From assembly GCF_038397775.1 (NCBI RefSeq), contig NZ_CP151650.1, positions 1,240,001 to 1,304,000 of the forward strand: a stretch of DNA of 64,000 nt, in the 5' to 3' direction. The position numbers and the translations under genes are program-made. The notes under the pieces are model-generated. The model was not told the origin of the DNA and did not search any database. It was given only the letters and a program-made list of their open reading frames with translations. Of the stretch, positions 1-9,382 are shown piece after piece. Every line of letters starts with the position of its first letter. Within the stretch, counting starts at the first letter, position 1. The DNA is from Pseudomonas sp. RC10 (GTDB lineage: Bacteria; Pseudomonadota; Gammaproteobacteria; Pseudomonadales; Pseudomonadaceae).

Positions 1-3000
1 AAGCTTAAAAACGAAAGCGACATCCGCGCCACCGATGTTGCCGTCAACAGCAAAACGCTCACCAATCGCAAGACCCTCGCGGCCGAGCGCGCCCTGACGG
101 TCAATGCAGAGCGCGTTGACAACCAAGGCGGCACGTTACGCGGTCAGCAGATCGGAGTCGTGAGCCGCGACCGTCTCGACAACCGGGGTGGGGTGATTGC
201 GGGCAGTCAGGTCTCGGTGTCGACCGCGCTGCTGGACAACGGGCGACTGGGCGAGGCCGCCGGGCAACTGACGAGTCTGGTCGATGACCTCGTGCTGTCC
301 GTCGATACGCTGCTCAATCAGGCCGGTTCGATCTTCGCCAAGGGCGCGCTGCGTTTCGAGGGCTCGACCTTCGACAACCGCGAGGGTCAGGTCGCGGGTG
401 GAACGCTGGACCTGAAGGTTGGCGAACTCTTGCTGAATCAACGGGGGATTATCGAAGCCAACGGCGATTTTAGCCTGCGCGCCGCCGCACTCGACAACAG
501 CGGCGGAATGATCAACGGCCTGGGCGACAGCCATCTTGCGCTGGGTTCGGTGACGGCGCTGGGTGTTGTGCAATTCGCAGGCACGTCCCGCTTCGACGCC
601 GAACACGATCTCACGTTGAATGCCGGAGAGCGCCTGTTCAGTGGCAATGGCTTGGCGCTGTCGGCCGCACGCTTGAACAACGCAGGCGAGATTCTGAGCG
701 ACGGCGATCTCAACCTCGCGTTCCTTGGGGACCTGCGCAACAGCGGCCTGATTCAGACGCTGCAACGCCTGACCCTGTCCGCTAGCGATTTGCAGCAGAC
801 CGGTGGCCGCCTCGCCAGCGCGGGAGACGCGACGCTCACGCTCAGCGGTCTGCTCAATAACCTCGGTGTCCTGACCGCCAGCCAAAGCCTGCGGATCAAC
901 GCTGCGCAAATCGACAACCACGGCACCCTCGGCGCTCAGGGCGCGGTGACGCTTCAGGCGCAAACCGGCATCACCAACCACGCTGACAGCCTGCTGTTCA
1001 GCGGCGGCGACATGGCCTTGTTCGGTCCGCGCTTCAGCAATCTGTATGGCGACGTCTACAGCCAGGGAGACCTCCATTTCAGGGGGCTGGACGGCGGTTT
1101 TGCGGAGGCGTTCAGCAACCGCTCCGGCACGGTTGAAAGCGAAGGCAATCTCTCGCTCAAAGCGCGACTGGTGGAAAACGCCAAGGCCGAATTCGAACTG
1201 GGACGCGAGCTGGTGGCCGGTGACCTGGACTGGGTCTGCGGCCAGCACTGCGGCGGCCACGACAGTTTCAAGCGCGGCCTGATCACGATTCTGCAAACCT
1301 GGATCGAGCGCGCCATCGAGGATTCGGCATCGGCGCGTTTGGTTGCCGGGCAATCGATGAACATCGAGGCTGATCGGGTCGAAAACCGCTACAGCCTGAT
1401 GGCCGCGAATGCGGATCTCACCATCACGGCACAGCACCTGCTCAACCTCGGCGCGAGTGCCCGCATCGGCGAAAACATCACGCAGATCGGCACGCCAGGA
1501 CAGATCGACACCGCGTACTGGGACCAGATGGAGTTCATCGACATTCCTGCGTTCAAGGCCGCATTGGCTGCCGGAAATTTCGATCTGGCGTGGTTCGAAC
1601 TGCTCAAGTCACGCTCCGGCGACGACCGATTCGAAGAACTGAGCAACATCATCGAATGGCGCGACAGCGGCGAGACCTACGCTGCGATGCTGCAATCGGG
1701 CGGCAAGATGACGCTCAACGTCGCCCACAGCGTGCAGAACGGTACGGTCCGGGAAAACACCCTTGCGCAGTTGACCGGGCAGGTCGGCGACGACGCGCTG
1801 GGTGCCGTGGACATCGATTTGAGCAAGCGCGTTGCGGATGGCGACGTACTCAATACAGCAGGTTTCGACCCGACCTCGGCCAGCGGTTTTCGCCTGCCTC
1901 AAGGTGACTACGGTCTGTTCATCAAGAGCCAGGACCCGAGCGCCCGGTATCTGGTGGAGCGCAACCCGAACCTCACCGACCTCGGCCAGTTTCTCGGTTC
2001 CGATTACCTGCTCGGCCTGCTGGGCTACAGCGCGGACGGGGCGTGGCGTCGACTGGGCGACGGGTTTTACGAGTCGCGTTTGATTCGTGACGCAGTGGTG
2101 GCGCGCACCGGTCAGCGCTTTCTCTCGGATGACCTGACCAGCGATGAAGCGCAGTTTCGCCACCTGATGAACAACGCCGCCGCGAGTCAGGAAGCGTTGA
2201 AGCTGAGTATGGGCGTGGGGCTGTCTGTCGAGCAGGTCGCTGCGCTCACGACCGACATCGTCTGGATGGAAAACCGCGTTGTCGATGGCCAGACCGTGCT
2301 GGTGCCGGTGCTGTACCTGGCGGATGCCGAGAAGCGCAATGTGCGTGGCAACGCGCTGATTCAGGGACGCGACGTTGAGTTGCTCAGCGGCGGTGATTTG
2401 CTGAACACCGGCACGTTAAGAGGCCAGGAAAATCTTGCCGCGAGGGCCGGTGGCAGCCTCTACCAAGGTGGGCTTGTCGAAGCGGGCGAGCACCTGACGC
2501 TGCTGGCTCAGGACAGTATCCGCAATGCCTTGGCCGGAGAAATCCGTGGCAGCGACGTCAGCCTCTTGGCCATCAGCGGCGACATCGTCAACGACCGCAC
2601 CGCGATTCAGGTTCGCGACGGCGCGGGGATGCGCACGGTCATTGACGGACCAGGCGTCATTCAAGCCAACGCTGGCCTGTCGTTGATCGCGGGGCAAGAC
2701 ATCAGCAACCGGGGCACGATTCGGGCGGGCACCGATGCGAGTCTTCATGCCGGTCGCGACATCAACCTGCTCGCCACGGTCAGCGCGCGTGAGCGACATG
2801 ACCTCGCGGACCGCGGCCATCGCTACACCGTCCGCACCGACATCGAAAACCTCACCTCCACGCTCCAATCGGGCGGCCACCTCAACCTGACCGCTGGGCG
2901 CGACATCAACGTCGTCGCCAGCCAGGCCAACGCCGCCAACGACCTGACCCTCACCGCCGGTCGCGACATCACGGTTGCTTCCGCCGCCGACGTCCATAGC

Positions 3001-5316
3001 GTGGAAACCCGCAGCAAGGACGGCCACACACGCATCACCGAACGCGACGAGCGTCAGACCCAGGTCGGCAGCCTGCTGCTCGCCGGTCAGGACGTTCGCT
3101 CTACCGCTGCTCGCGACACCACGCTGATCGCCAGCCAGATAGAAGCGGGGCGCGACGTCCAGATTCACAGCGGTGGACGGCTCGACCTGATCGCCGCGCA
3201 AAACAGCACATCGACCCTGTACGACATGCAGGAGAACGGCGGCTGGGGCGCCAAGAAAAGCCAGCGCGACGAAGTCACCAACGTCACCCACGTCGGCAGC
3301 GGCATCAAGGCGGGTGGCAACCTCAGCCTCGTCAGCGGCGGCGACCAGCGCTACCAGCAGGCAACGCTCGACGCAGGCGGCAACCTGACCCTCGACAGCG
3401 GCGGGGCGGTGACCTTCGAAGCGGTCAAGGACCTGCAGCAGGAAAGCCACGCCAAGAGCAAAAGCGATCTCGCCTGGTTCAGCATGAAAGGCGAGGGCCG
3501 CACTGACGAAACCCTTCGCCAGAGCGAGCTGACCGCCAAAGGCGCAGTGGTCATCAACGCCGTGCAGGGCCTCAAGATCGATGTGCAACACGTCGATCGG
3601 CAAACCGTCGGTCAGACCATCGACGCGATGGTGGCGGCCGACCCGCAACTGGCCTGGCTCAAAGCGGCCGAGGCGCGCGGGGATGTGGATTGGCGGCAGG
3701 TGGCCGAGATCCACGAGTCGTTCAAGTACGACAACTCGGGGCTGGGGCCTGCGGCGCAGATTGCCATTGCGATTCTGATGGCATGGGCGGTGGGGCCTGC
3801 TGCGTTTGCTGCCGTTGCCGAAGCTGGCGCTGCCGCGAGTGTTGCTGCAGCCGCAAGTGCCGTCGCGACCAGTGCCAGTACGACGGCCGCTGTTTCGGCC
3901 GTAAACAATCGCGGCAACCTCGGCGCAGTGTTCAAGGACGTCACGTCCTCCGACAGTCTCAAAAACTATGCCGTCGCGGGCCTTACCGCTGGCCTGACGT
4001 CCGGGTTGTTCAACGAGTGGACCGGCACTCACACCGACCCCGTCACCGGGAAGGTCACCGGCCCCGCCCTCAACACTTGGCAAGGCATCGGCCAGTTCGC
4101 CGCCAATCAATCCCTGCAAAACGTCACCTCCGCCGCGCTCGCCAAGGCACTGGGGCAGGGCGGGAACGTCAGCGACGGTCTCAAGAGCGCGCTGTTCAAC
4201 ACCCTCGCTGCTGCCAGTTTCAACCTCGTCGGCGACTACACCACCGGCGCCCTCGAAACCGGCAGCGCCAGCAAAATCGCTATCCACGCCATGGTCGGCG
4301 GCCTGCTGGCCAAAGCCACCGGCGGCGACTTCAAAACGGGAGCCCTCGCCGCTGGCGCCAACGAAGCCCTCGTCGGCCACCTCGACGGCCTCGTCCAGGG
4401 CAATGAGGCGCTGCTGACCCTCAGCAGCCAAATGATCGGCCTCCTCGCCGCCGCCGCCCAAAAAGACACCGACGCCGAAAAACTCCAGCAAGGGGTTTGG
4501 GTGGCGAAGAACGCGACGGAGTACAACTACCTCCTGCACAAAGACCTGGAGGCCATGCGCGGCGAACTGGCCACCAGCAAAACCGACGCTGAAAAGCGCC
4601 AGATTCACGAGAAATACGCGCAGCAGAACGAAGACAAAAACGCCGCGCTTGCCAACCTCTGCAAAACCTCGCCAGACACCTGCCGACAGATCTCCGCACA
4701 GCTCGAAGCCGACGACCCGAAGCTCCAAGCCCTGGCCAAAGAGCTTTACGCCCAAGGCGAAATCAAGGAAGGCACCATCATCGCGGCGTTCTTCCAACAG
4801 GAGAACCTGACCGCAAGGCTGGAAATCGCCAGCGAACTCGGCGCGATCAAAAACGGAGAAGGCAGCCGGTTCTGGAACGAACTGGGCGCGGTGATGCTGG
4901 GGGCCGGGGGTGGAAGCTCGACGGCGAAGCCCGGCAAGACGAATGATGGCCGGGCTGACGCTTCGGGCGGGGCACACCGAGATACCTCGCGACCTGTTAA
5001 TGACGGCTTCGATTCTCATCATTGCCCGGCACATGCGTGCTACTCCGGCGCTCCCATCAGTAAGTGGGATGGTCCCGCTATTAAGATGGACCCACGTGAC
5101 CATGTGCAAACAGCGAGTTTCGGTAATTCGGCAGATGCAAAGGCGTATCGAGCGCAGCAACAAAAATTAATAGAGTCTGGGCGAGTGAAAGAAGCCATTG
5201 AAATGGATGTTGCTGATATTAGGGAGAAGTTCGGATCGAAATATGACGACGCAATTAAGCAAATGGAGGCTTATGCTGATAAGCTTGATGCTAGCAGTTT
5301 CATAAAGGGTAGGTAG
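1..5316 (+). CDS. CdiA-type filamentous haemagglutinin / contact-dependent toxin, 5' truncated by the window edge
   Basis: The frame is open from base 1, so the N-terminus (secretion signal, TPS domain) lies outside. About 1,250 codons are degenerate haemagglutinin repeats of the kind 'LDNxGGxI..xGDLxL', which form the beta-helical stalk of two-partner-secreted exoproteins. Around nt 3750 an Ala-rich pretoxin segment starts (AQIAIAILMAWAVG, DUF637-like), followed by a Lys/Glu-rich linker containing NATEYNYLLHKDL. The last ~110 residues (from about nt 4985) are an AT-rich tail with the SHH motif (nt 5013-5021) and a downstream DPRDH, which fits the Tox-SHH branch of HNH/endonuclease VII nuclease toxins. 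No VENN motif was seen. Known of the family: export by a CdiB partner and delivery of the C-terminal toxin into neighbouring cells. The exporter is not in the window. The toxin family is called from the motif only. Confidence 0.88.
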   Translation, partial: KLKNESDIRATDVAVNSKTLTNRKTLAAERALTVNAERVDNQGGTLRGQQIGVVSRDRLDNRGGVIAGSQVSVSTALLDNGRLGEAAGQLTSLVDDLVLSVDTLLNQAGSIFAKGALRFEGSTFDNREGQVAGGTLDLKVGELLLNQRGIIEANGDFSLRAAALDNSGGMINGLGDSHLALGSVTALGVVQFAGTSRFDAEHDLTLNAGERLFSGNGLALSAARLNNAGEILSDGDLNLAFLGDLRNSGLIQTLQRLTLSASDLQQTGGRLASAGDATLTLSGLLNNLGVLTASQSLRINAAQIDNHGTLGAQGAVTLQAQTGITNHADSLLFSGGDMALFGPRFSNLYGDVYSQGDLHFRGLDGGFAEAFSNRSGTVESEGNLSLKARLVENAKAEFELGRELVAGDLDWVCGQHCGGHDSFKRGLITILQTWIERAIEDSASARLVAGQSMNIEADRVENRYSLMAANADLTITAQHLLNLGASARIGENITQIGTPGQIDTAYWDQMEFIDIPAFKAALAAGNFDLAWFELLKSRSGDDRFEELSNIIEWRDSGETYAAMLQSGGKMTLNVAHSVQNGTVRENTLAQLTGQVGDDALGAVDIDLSKRVADGDVLNTAGFDPTSASGFRLPQGDYGLFIKSQDPSARYLVERNPNLTDLGQFLGSDYLLGLLGYSADGAWRRLGDGFYESRLIRDAVVARTGQRFLSDDLTSDEAQFRHLMNNAAASQEALKLSMGVGLSVEQVAALTTDIVWMENRVVDGQTVLVPVLYLADAEKRNVRGNALIQGRDVELLSGGDLLNTGTLRGQENLAARAGGSLYQGGLVEAGEHLTLLAQDSIRNALAGEIRGSDVSLLAISGDIVNDRTAIQVRDGAGMRTVIDGPGVIQANAGLSLIAGQDISNRGTIRAGTDASLHAGRDINLLATVSARERHDLADRGHRYTVRTDIENLTSTLQSGGHLNLTAGRDINVVASQANAANDLTLTAGRDITVASAADVHSVETRSKDGHTRITERDERQTQVGSLLLAGQDVRSTAARDTTLIASQIEAGRDVQIHSGGRLDLIAAQNSTSTLYDMQENGGWGAKKSQRDEVTNVTHVGSGIKAGGNLSLVSGGDQRYQQATLDAGGNLTLDSGGAVTFEAVKDLQQESHAKSKSDLAWFSMKGEGRTDETLRQSELTAKGAVVINAVQGLKIDVQHVDRQTVGQTIDAMVAADPQLAWLKAAEARGDVDWRQVAEIHESFKYDNSGLGPAAQIAIAILMAWAVGPAAFAAVAEAGAAASVAAAASAVATSASTTAAVSAVNNRGNLGAVFKDVTSSDSLKNYAVAGLTAGLTSGLFNEWTGTHTDPVTGKVTGPALNTWQGIGQFAANQSLQNVTSAALAKALGQGGNVSDGLKSALFNTLAAASFNLVGDYTTGALETGSASKIAIHAMVGGLLAKATGGDFKTGALAAGANEALVGHLDGLVQGNEALLTLSSQMIGLLAAAAQKDTDAEKLQQGVWVAKNATEYNYLLHKDLEAMRGELATSKTDAEKRQIHEKYAQQNEDKNAALANLCKTSPDTCRQISAQLEADDPKLQALAKELYAQGEIKEGTIIAAFFQQENLTARLEIASELGAIKNGEGSRFWNELGAVMLGAGGGSSTAKPGKTNDGRADASGGAHRDTSRPVNDGFDSHHCPAHACYSGAPISKWDGPAIKMDPRDHVQTASFGNSADAKAYRAQQQKLIESGRVKEAIEMDVADIREKFGSKYDDAIKQMEAYADKLDASSFIKGR

Positions 5317-5317
5317 G

Positions 5318-5743
5318 ATGGAGTTCTTTTATTCCGATCAAAACTTGCTCACGGCTTTTGATGCAGGTTTGACACGTGATGAAGTCAGGCAAGCTTTGGG
5401 ATGGCCATCGAAGGTGCTTCCTAAGACTCCGTTTAATAAGAATGAAGTTGATGTATTTGGCGCAGCTATGATGAGAGTTTGGTATGACGAGAAATGGACA
5501 GTAGAAGAAGTTGAGTTGTATTCGCCCGCTGCTTCGCTTGTCTACCGAGGGGAGCAGGTTCTCGGAGTTAGCATGGGATGTCTCAAGTTGGCGCTGTCGA
5601 GCATTGGCGAAGAATGGATAATAAGCGAAAGCGATGAGTGCCTTACAATTGCGGGAGGGAGGATTAAATTTACTGTTCCCGATGTCGCTGAGGATGCATT
5701 GAGTACTATCGTGCGAGCAGTCTGTATTTCAATAACTCCATGA
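5318..5743 (+). CDS. putative immunity protein for the upstream nuclease toxin
   Basis: A 141-residue protein with no signal peptide or membrane segment that starts one base after the toxin stop codon. It shares the AT-rich base composition of the toxin tail and differs from the GC-rich repeats before it. This placement is typical of cdiI-type immunity genes, which are exchanged together with the toxin tip. I do not recognise the family: the sequence opens MEFFYSDQNLLTAFDAGLT and carries a run of beta-strand-like segments. The role is inferred from position and composition only. Confidence 0.7.
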   Translation: MEFFYSDQNLLTAFDAGLTRDEVRQALGWPSKVLPKTPFNKNEVDVFGAAMMRVWYDEKWTVEEVELYSPAASLVYRGEQVLGVSMGCLKLALSSIGEEWIISESDECLTIAGGRIKFTVPDVAEDALSTIVRAVCISITP

Positions 5744-6055
5744 CGCGAGTCGCTGTGGAATAAAAGTGGCACAGTTATTGTAGGGTGACGTAGTGACTTG
5801 CCCTAATGTTCTCCGTGATGCATTACATCGGAGTGACGCAGTCATAATGGCCTGCTTCTAAAGCCGCGTTAAAGTGGACGTTGAAGCAGTGCTGGTCGGG
5901 TGCTGCTGTCGGGGGAAGTAAGAACTTGTAGATAGGGCGTTTGAGGCTGTTGTCAAGTATGAATTTTATCTTTTCAAGGGGGGGAGCACGCTAACAACAA
6001 GGCACGGACGCAGCACCAACGAATACTAAAACGTTAAAAAACATTAAGGATCGAT
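5744..6055. other. intergenic stretch without a recognised gene
   Basis: About 310 bases between the immunity gene and a lipoprotein gene. Only very short open frames are present, with no transposase fragment or tRNA. The AT-rich 3' half probably holds the lipoprotein promoter, but no convincing -35/-10 pair was found. Confidence 0.5.
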
Positions 6056-6676
6056 GTGAAAAAATTAATCGCTGTTCTCTTCTGCGCGCTCGTACTCACC
6101 GGCTGCGCCGGGCAGAAATTCTCGGCTGAGCACCGAGCGCAAATCAAAACGGTGAAAGTGCTTCCCGTCCAATGGCAACCTGGCAACATCAGTTATTTCG
6201 GTCGTGCCCAAAATACCGGAATGGCGTTCGGCGGTGCATTGGGGGTTGCCGTCGCAAATATGCTTTCAACGTCCCCACAAGCGGAGATCGTCGAAATGGT
6301 CGATAACGAGAAAATCGATCTGGGTGAGCTTGTGAAACAGCATTTTGTTGCGGAGCTGGCCAAGAACTCTTCGTTCAAAGTGGTGGACGATGACACGACT
6401 GCCGATGCAAACATTCAGCTGACGGTTGACCACTGGGGGTTTCATATATCCCATGGTTTCAGCAGCGTGATTTATCCGGTGGTCAGAATAAACGCCGTAA
6501 TGAAACGTGGAACGGAGCGCGTCTGGCAGCATGCCGAAGGCGTATCGCCATTCACTGCCGGAAATGATCATGGTTATGAGCCGGACAAACTCGGCACTGA
6601 CGCCGAAATCTCACGCTTGGCGCTCGACAAGGTCAGCGAACTGGCAAGTCAATCGCTGGCGAAAGAGCTGTTGTAA
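6056..6676 (+). CDS. putative lipoprotein
   Basis: A 206-residue protein with a lipoprotein signal: MKK, a hydrophobic core, then the lipobox LTGC with the acylated Cys at residue 17. The start is GTG at 6056, because the ATG two bases earlier runs straight into a stop. AAGGA at 6046-6050 is a suitable ribosome site. A Gly/Ala-rich stretch (MAFGGALGVAVANML) follows the mature N-terminus. The rest looks like a soluble periplasmic domain of the kind seen in uncharacterised Pseudomonas lipoproteins. It probably sits in an envelope membrane. No function can be assigned. Confidence 0.8.
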   Translation: MKKLIAVLFCALVLTGCAGQKFSAEHRAQIKTVKVLPVQWQPGNISYFGRAQNTGMAFGGALGVAVANMLSTSPQAEIVEMVDNEKIDLGELVKQHFVAELAKNSSFKVVDDDTTADANIQLTVDHWGFHISHGFSSVIYPVVRINAVMKRGTERVWQHAEGVSPFTAGNDHGYEPDKLGTDAEISRLALDKVSELASQSLAKELL

Positions 6677-6725
6677 CGCACTCATATGAAGGGGCCAGTC
6701 ATTCAAACACCGGCCCCACCGCCCC

Positions 6726-7505
6726 TCACTCCGCCCCTTCATCCCGCAAGAACACCAACTTGTCCGCCGTCGACAGTTCCTTCGCGTAGCGATACCCCTG
6801 CACATCGAACTCCTTCAGTTGTTCAGGCTTTCCAATGCGTTCGGAGATGACGAAACGGCTCATCATGCCGCGGGCTTTTTTGGCGTAGAAGCTGATGATT
6901 TTGTATTGGCCGTTTTTCTGGTCGCGGAATTCGGTGTCGATGACGCGGGCTTTGAGGGTCGGGCGTTTGACGGCGGAGAAGTATTCGTTGGAGGCGAGGT
7001 TGAGCAGGACGTCGTCGCCCTGTTCGGCCAGCGCTTCGTTGAGCCATTCGCTGATGCGGTTGCCCCAGAACGCGTAGAGGTCTTTGCCGCGGCTGTTGGG
7101 CAGTTTGGTGCCCATTTCCAAGCGATACGGCTGCATCAGGTCCAGCGGGCGCAGTAGGCCGTAGAGGCCGGAAAGCATGCGCAGGTGTTGCTGGGCGTAG
7201 TCGAGGTCGGCGTCGGCGAGGGTTTCGGCGTCGAGGCCGGTGTAGACGTCGCCTTTGAACGCGAGGATAGCCGGCTTGGCGTTCTTCGGTGTGAATGCCG
7301 GGGTCCAACTGCCAAAGCGGGCGGCGTTAAGGCCCGAGAGTTTGTCGGACAGGTGCATCAGCTCGCCGATCTGTGCCGGGCTGAGTTCGCGCAGCTGGGT
7401 GATCAATTCCTGGGAATGATCCAGGTATTGCGGCTGGGTGAAGCGCTCAGTCGTCGGCGGCGTTTCAAAATCGAGGGTTTTCGCTGGGGAAATCACCATC
7501 AGCAT
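6726..7505 (-). CDS. yaaA: peroxide stress protein YaaA
   Basis: 259 residues from the ATG at 7505, the usual length for YaaA (UPF0246). The open frame runs further upstream, but the family starts exactly at [17 protein letters not shown] and AGGAGA lies a proper distance before this ATG. Other family motifs are [25 protein letters not shown] and [11 protein letters not shown]. YaaA is a DNA-binding cytoplasmic protein that limits intracellular iron and damage during hydrogen peroxide stress in E. coli. The gene converges with the lipoprotein gene. Confidence 0.95.
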   Translation of the reverse strand: MLMVISPAKTLDFETPPTTERFTQPQYLDHSQELITQLRELSPAQIGELMHLSDKLSGLNAARFGSWTPAFTPKNAKPAILAFKGDVYTGLDAETLADADLDYAQQHLRMLSGLYGLLRPLDLMQPYRLEMGTKLPNSRGKDLYAFWGNRISEWLNEALAEQGDDVLLNLASNEYFSAVKRPTLKARVIDTEFRDQKNGQYKIISFYAKKARGMMSRFVISERIGKPEQLKEFDVQGYRYAKELSTADKLVFLRDEGAE

Positions 7506-7602
7506 GCGGTCGTCTCCTTTAATCGTGGGGGCGATTCTAGGGGTTGCGGGCGGAGGACTCCAGCTATGGTCGTGATAGGCCGCATCGGTGGGGGGGATTT
7601 TC

Positions 7603-7690
7603 TGTGGGAGCGAATTCATTCGCGAAAAAGGGTACAGGCGATAAAGGGGCGTCGGCAGTACCACCTATCGCGAATGATTTCGCTCCCACC
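7603..7690. repeat. REPIN (family with GCGAATTCATTCGCGA core)
   Basis: Two REP half-sites in inverted orientation (TGTGGGAGCGAATTCATT near 7603 and its complement ending in GCTCCCACC near 7690) separated by about 45 bases. The same element occurs at 52483-52573 and 54244-54333. It sits between yaaA and the deacetylase gene. Such elements are non-autonomous and are mobilised by a RAYT transposase located elsewhere. Confidence 0.85.
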
Positions 7691-7805
7691 GGGGTTCACG
7701 GCAGGCCCGAAAGCGGGGTATCAAACAGAATGCCGGGCCACTCAAATCCGCTATAGTGCCTCGCCGGTTTCGGCTTCTTCGTTCAAGGATTGGGAGCACG
7801 TCGTT

Positions 7806-9059
7806 TTGCGCATGTTGTTATTGATCGGCGCCTGCTTGTTGGGCCTGAATGCCCAAGCGGCGACCGGGGATATCGCGACGATGGATCGCAGTGTCTGGCC
7901 CGAGGTGTTGGAAACACCACAGTTATTCGATGTGGCGTCCCGTGCCGAGATCCTGAGTTTCGCCCATCAGTTGCTGGAAAGTGAAAACCTCAGCGACGTT
8001 CAATTGGCGGATCGGCTAGGGCTGCGGCAGCTCAACCTGGCGTCGATGAACCTGATCCGCAACCGGATGTGGATACGCCTGTTCGAAAACTGGAAGGCCG
8101 CCGAGCAATCCTGTGAGGCCGATGCGTCGTTCTGCGTGTTGGTCGATGACGTGCCGATGCTGCGTCAGCGTGCGGCGGAATACAAAGTCGCCGACGATTC
8201 CTTCTATGCCCGCTGGGCAGCGCCTGCCGATGCGTTCAACCAGCGCTACCTGAGCGAACTGTTGCGCATGGCCGCGCTTTTTCCTCAGACCAGCAGCGAG
8301 ATCGAGCGCTACAACTCTGACGAGTTGAGTGGCGACGAGATGCCGGATCGCACCTTCCTGCTCAATTTCGAGAGCGGTCCGACAGTTGCTGATGGCGCCA
8401 CCGACTGGCTCGCGGATTTCATGCGCCAGCAGAAGATCAACGCCACGTTCTTCGTACTCGGCAAGAACCTGCAAAACCGCATTGACAGCAGCTCACCCCA
8501 AGCGCTGCAAACCCTCTATCGCCAGCAATGCGTGGGTTTGCAGGGCTGGGAGTATCGCTCCCACGCGCACTGGAACGGCTGGCAGGATTCCATTGAGCGC
8601 AGCGCCGCGCTGGTCCAGCAAATGCTGCCGGACAACTTCGTGCCGCTGTTCCGTCCGCCCTACGGTCATCGTCGCGCCGACAGCGGGCAGTTTTTCCGCG
8701 ACCAGCAGCTGCGAGTGTCGCTGTGGAACATCGACTCCCAGGACGCCACCGGTCGCATCAGCGTTGAACAAACCGCCAATCGCGTGCTGACCCTGATGCT
8801 GCTCTGGCGTCGTGGCAATGTCGTGTTCCATGACAGCACCGACAAGGCGCAGCAAGCGGTGCCTTGGTTGATGGCCAACACCGCGCAGACGGGAATTGTC
8901 TGGGAGGACTGTCATATCTATCCGCAGCAATTGTCGGACGAATCCGATCAGGACGAGCCCGAGGATGAGGATACCGACGAGCCTGCCGACGAGCCATCTG
9001 CGAATCAGACGCAGGAGTCCGCCGAACAAGCTGAAAAGCCCGAAACACAGGGAGAGTAG
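7806..9059 (+). CDS. polysaccharide deacetylase family protein (NodB homology)
   Basis: About 417 residues with a short signal peptide (MLLLIGACLLGLNAQA). The C-terminal half has NodB-fold motifs: LNFESGPTVADGATDW (a degenerate TFDDG position), NATFFVLGKNL, SHAHWNGW (the metal-site His motif) and FRPPYGHRRADS. The protein is expected in the periplasm, acting on an N-acetylated sugar polymer, but the substrate is unknown. The first metal Asp motif is altered, so activity is not certain. The last ~45 residues are extremely acidic (DEPEDEDTDEPADEP). Start: TTG at 7806 is best spaced from GGGAG at 7792; ATG at 7812 is the alternative. Confidence 0.82.
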   Translation: MRMLLLIGACLLGLNAQAATGDIATMDRSVWPEVLETPQLFDVASRAEILSFAHQLLESENLSDVQLADRLGLRQLNLASMNLIRNRMWIRLFENWKAAEQSCEADASFCVLVDDVPMLRQRAAEYKVADDSFYARWAAPADAFNQRYLSELLRMAALFPQTSSEIERYNSDELSGDEMPDRTFLLNFESGPTVADGATDWLADFMRQQKINATFFVLGKNLQNRIDSSSPQALQTLYRQQCVGLQGWEYRSHAHWNGWQDSIERSAALVQQMLPDNFVPLFRPPYGHRRADSGQFFRDQQLRVSLWNIDSQDATGRISVEQTANRVLTLMLLWRRGNVVFHDSTDKAQQAVPWLMANTAQTGIVWEDCHIYPQQLSDESDQDEPEDEDTDEPADEPSANQTQESAEQAEKPETQGE

Positions 9060-9382
9060 GGCGTTTTACGAGGGGCGCGGTGGGATTTTTCCGAGGATTT
9101 CTCGCCGACCGGACTTCCGACTGTAAACGCGTGAGGGGCATCCGCCAAGGGCTATTCGTCATGCTGTGAAATAAACTTCAAATTCCACTCAAAACGCTTT
9201 TTTATGTCATCGGTTTTGCGGTATTACGACAACAGACCGCCGAACCCTGCAACACAGGTGGCGTCCCCCAGACTCCACTTTGCGCAATTTCCTCCTGCCT
9301 CAAGGGGGAAGCCTCGGCGGCCTTTTCGTAGCGCGGCATCACTGTGTGTCGCGTTATCTGGCTACTACAAAGGTGAGCGAGT
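9060..9382. other. intergenic stretch without a recognised gene
   Basis: 320 bases between the deacetylase and PIN-PhoH genes. It contains no long open frame, RNA gene or clear terminator hairpin. A Shine-Dalgarno-like AAGGTGAG at the end serves the next gene. Confidence 0.5.
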
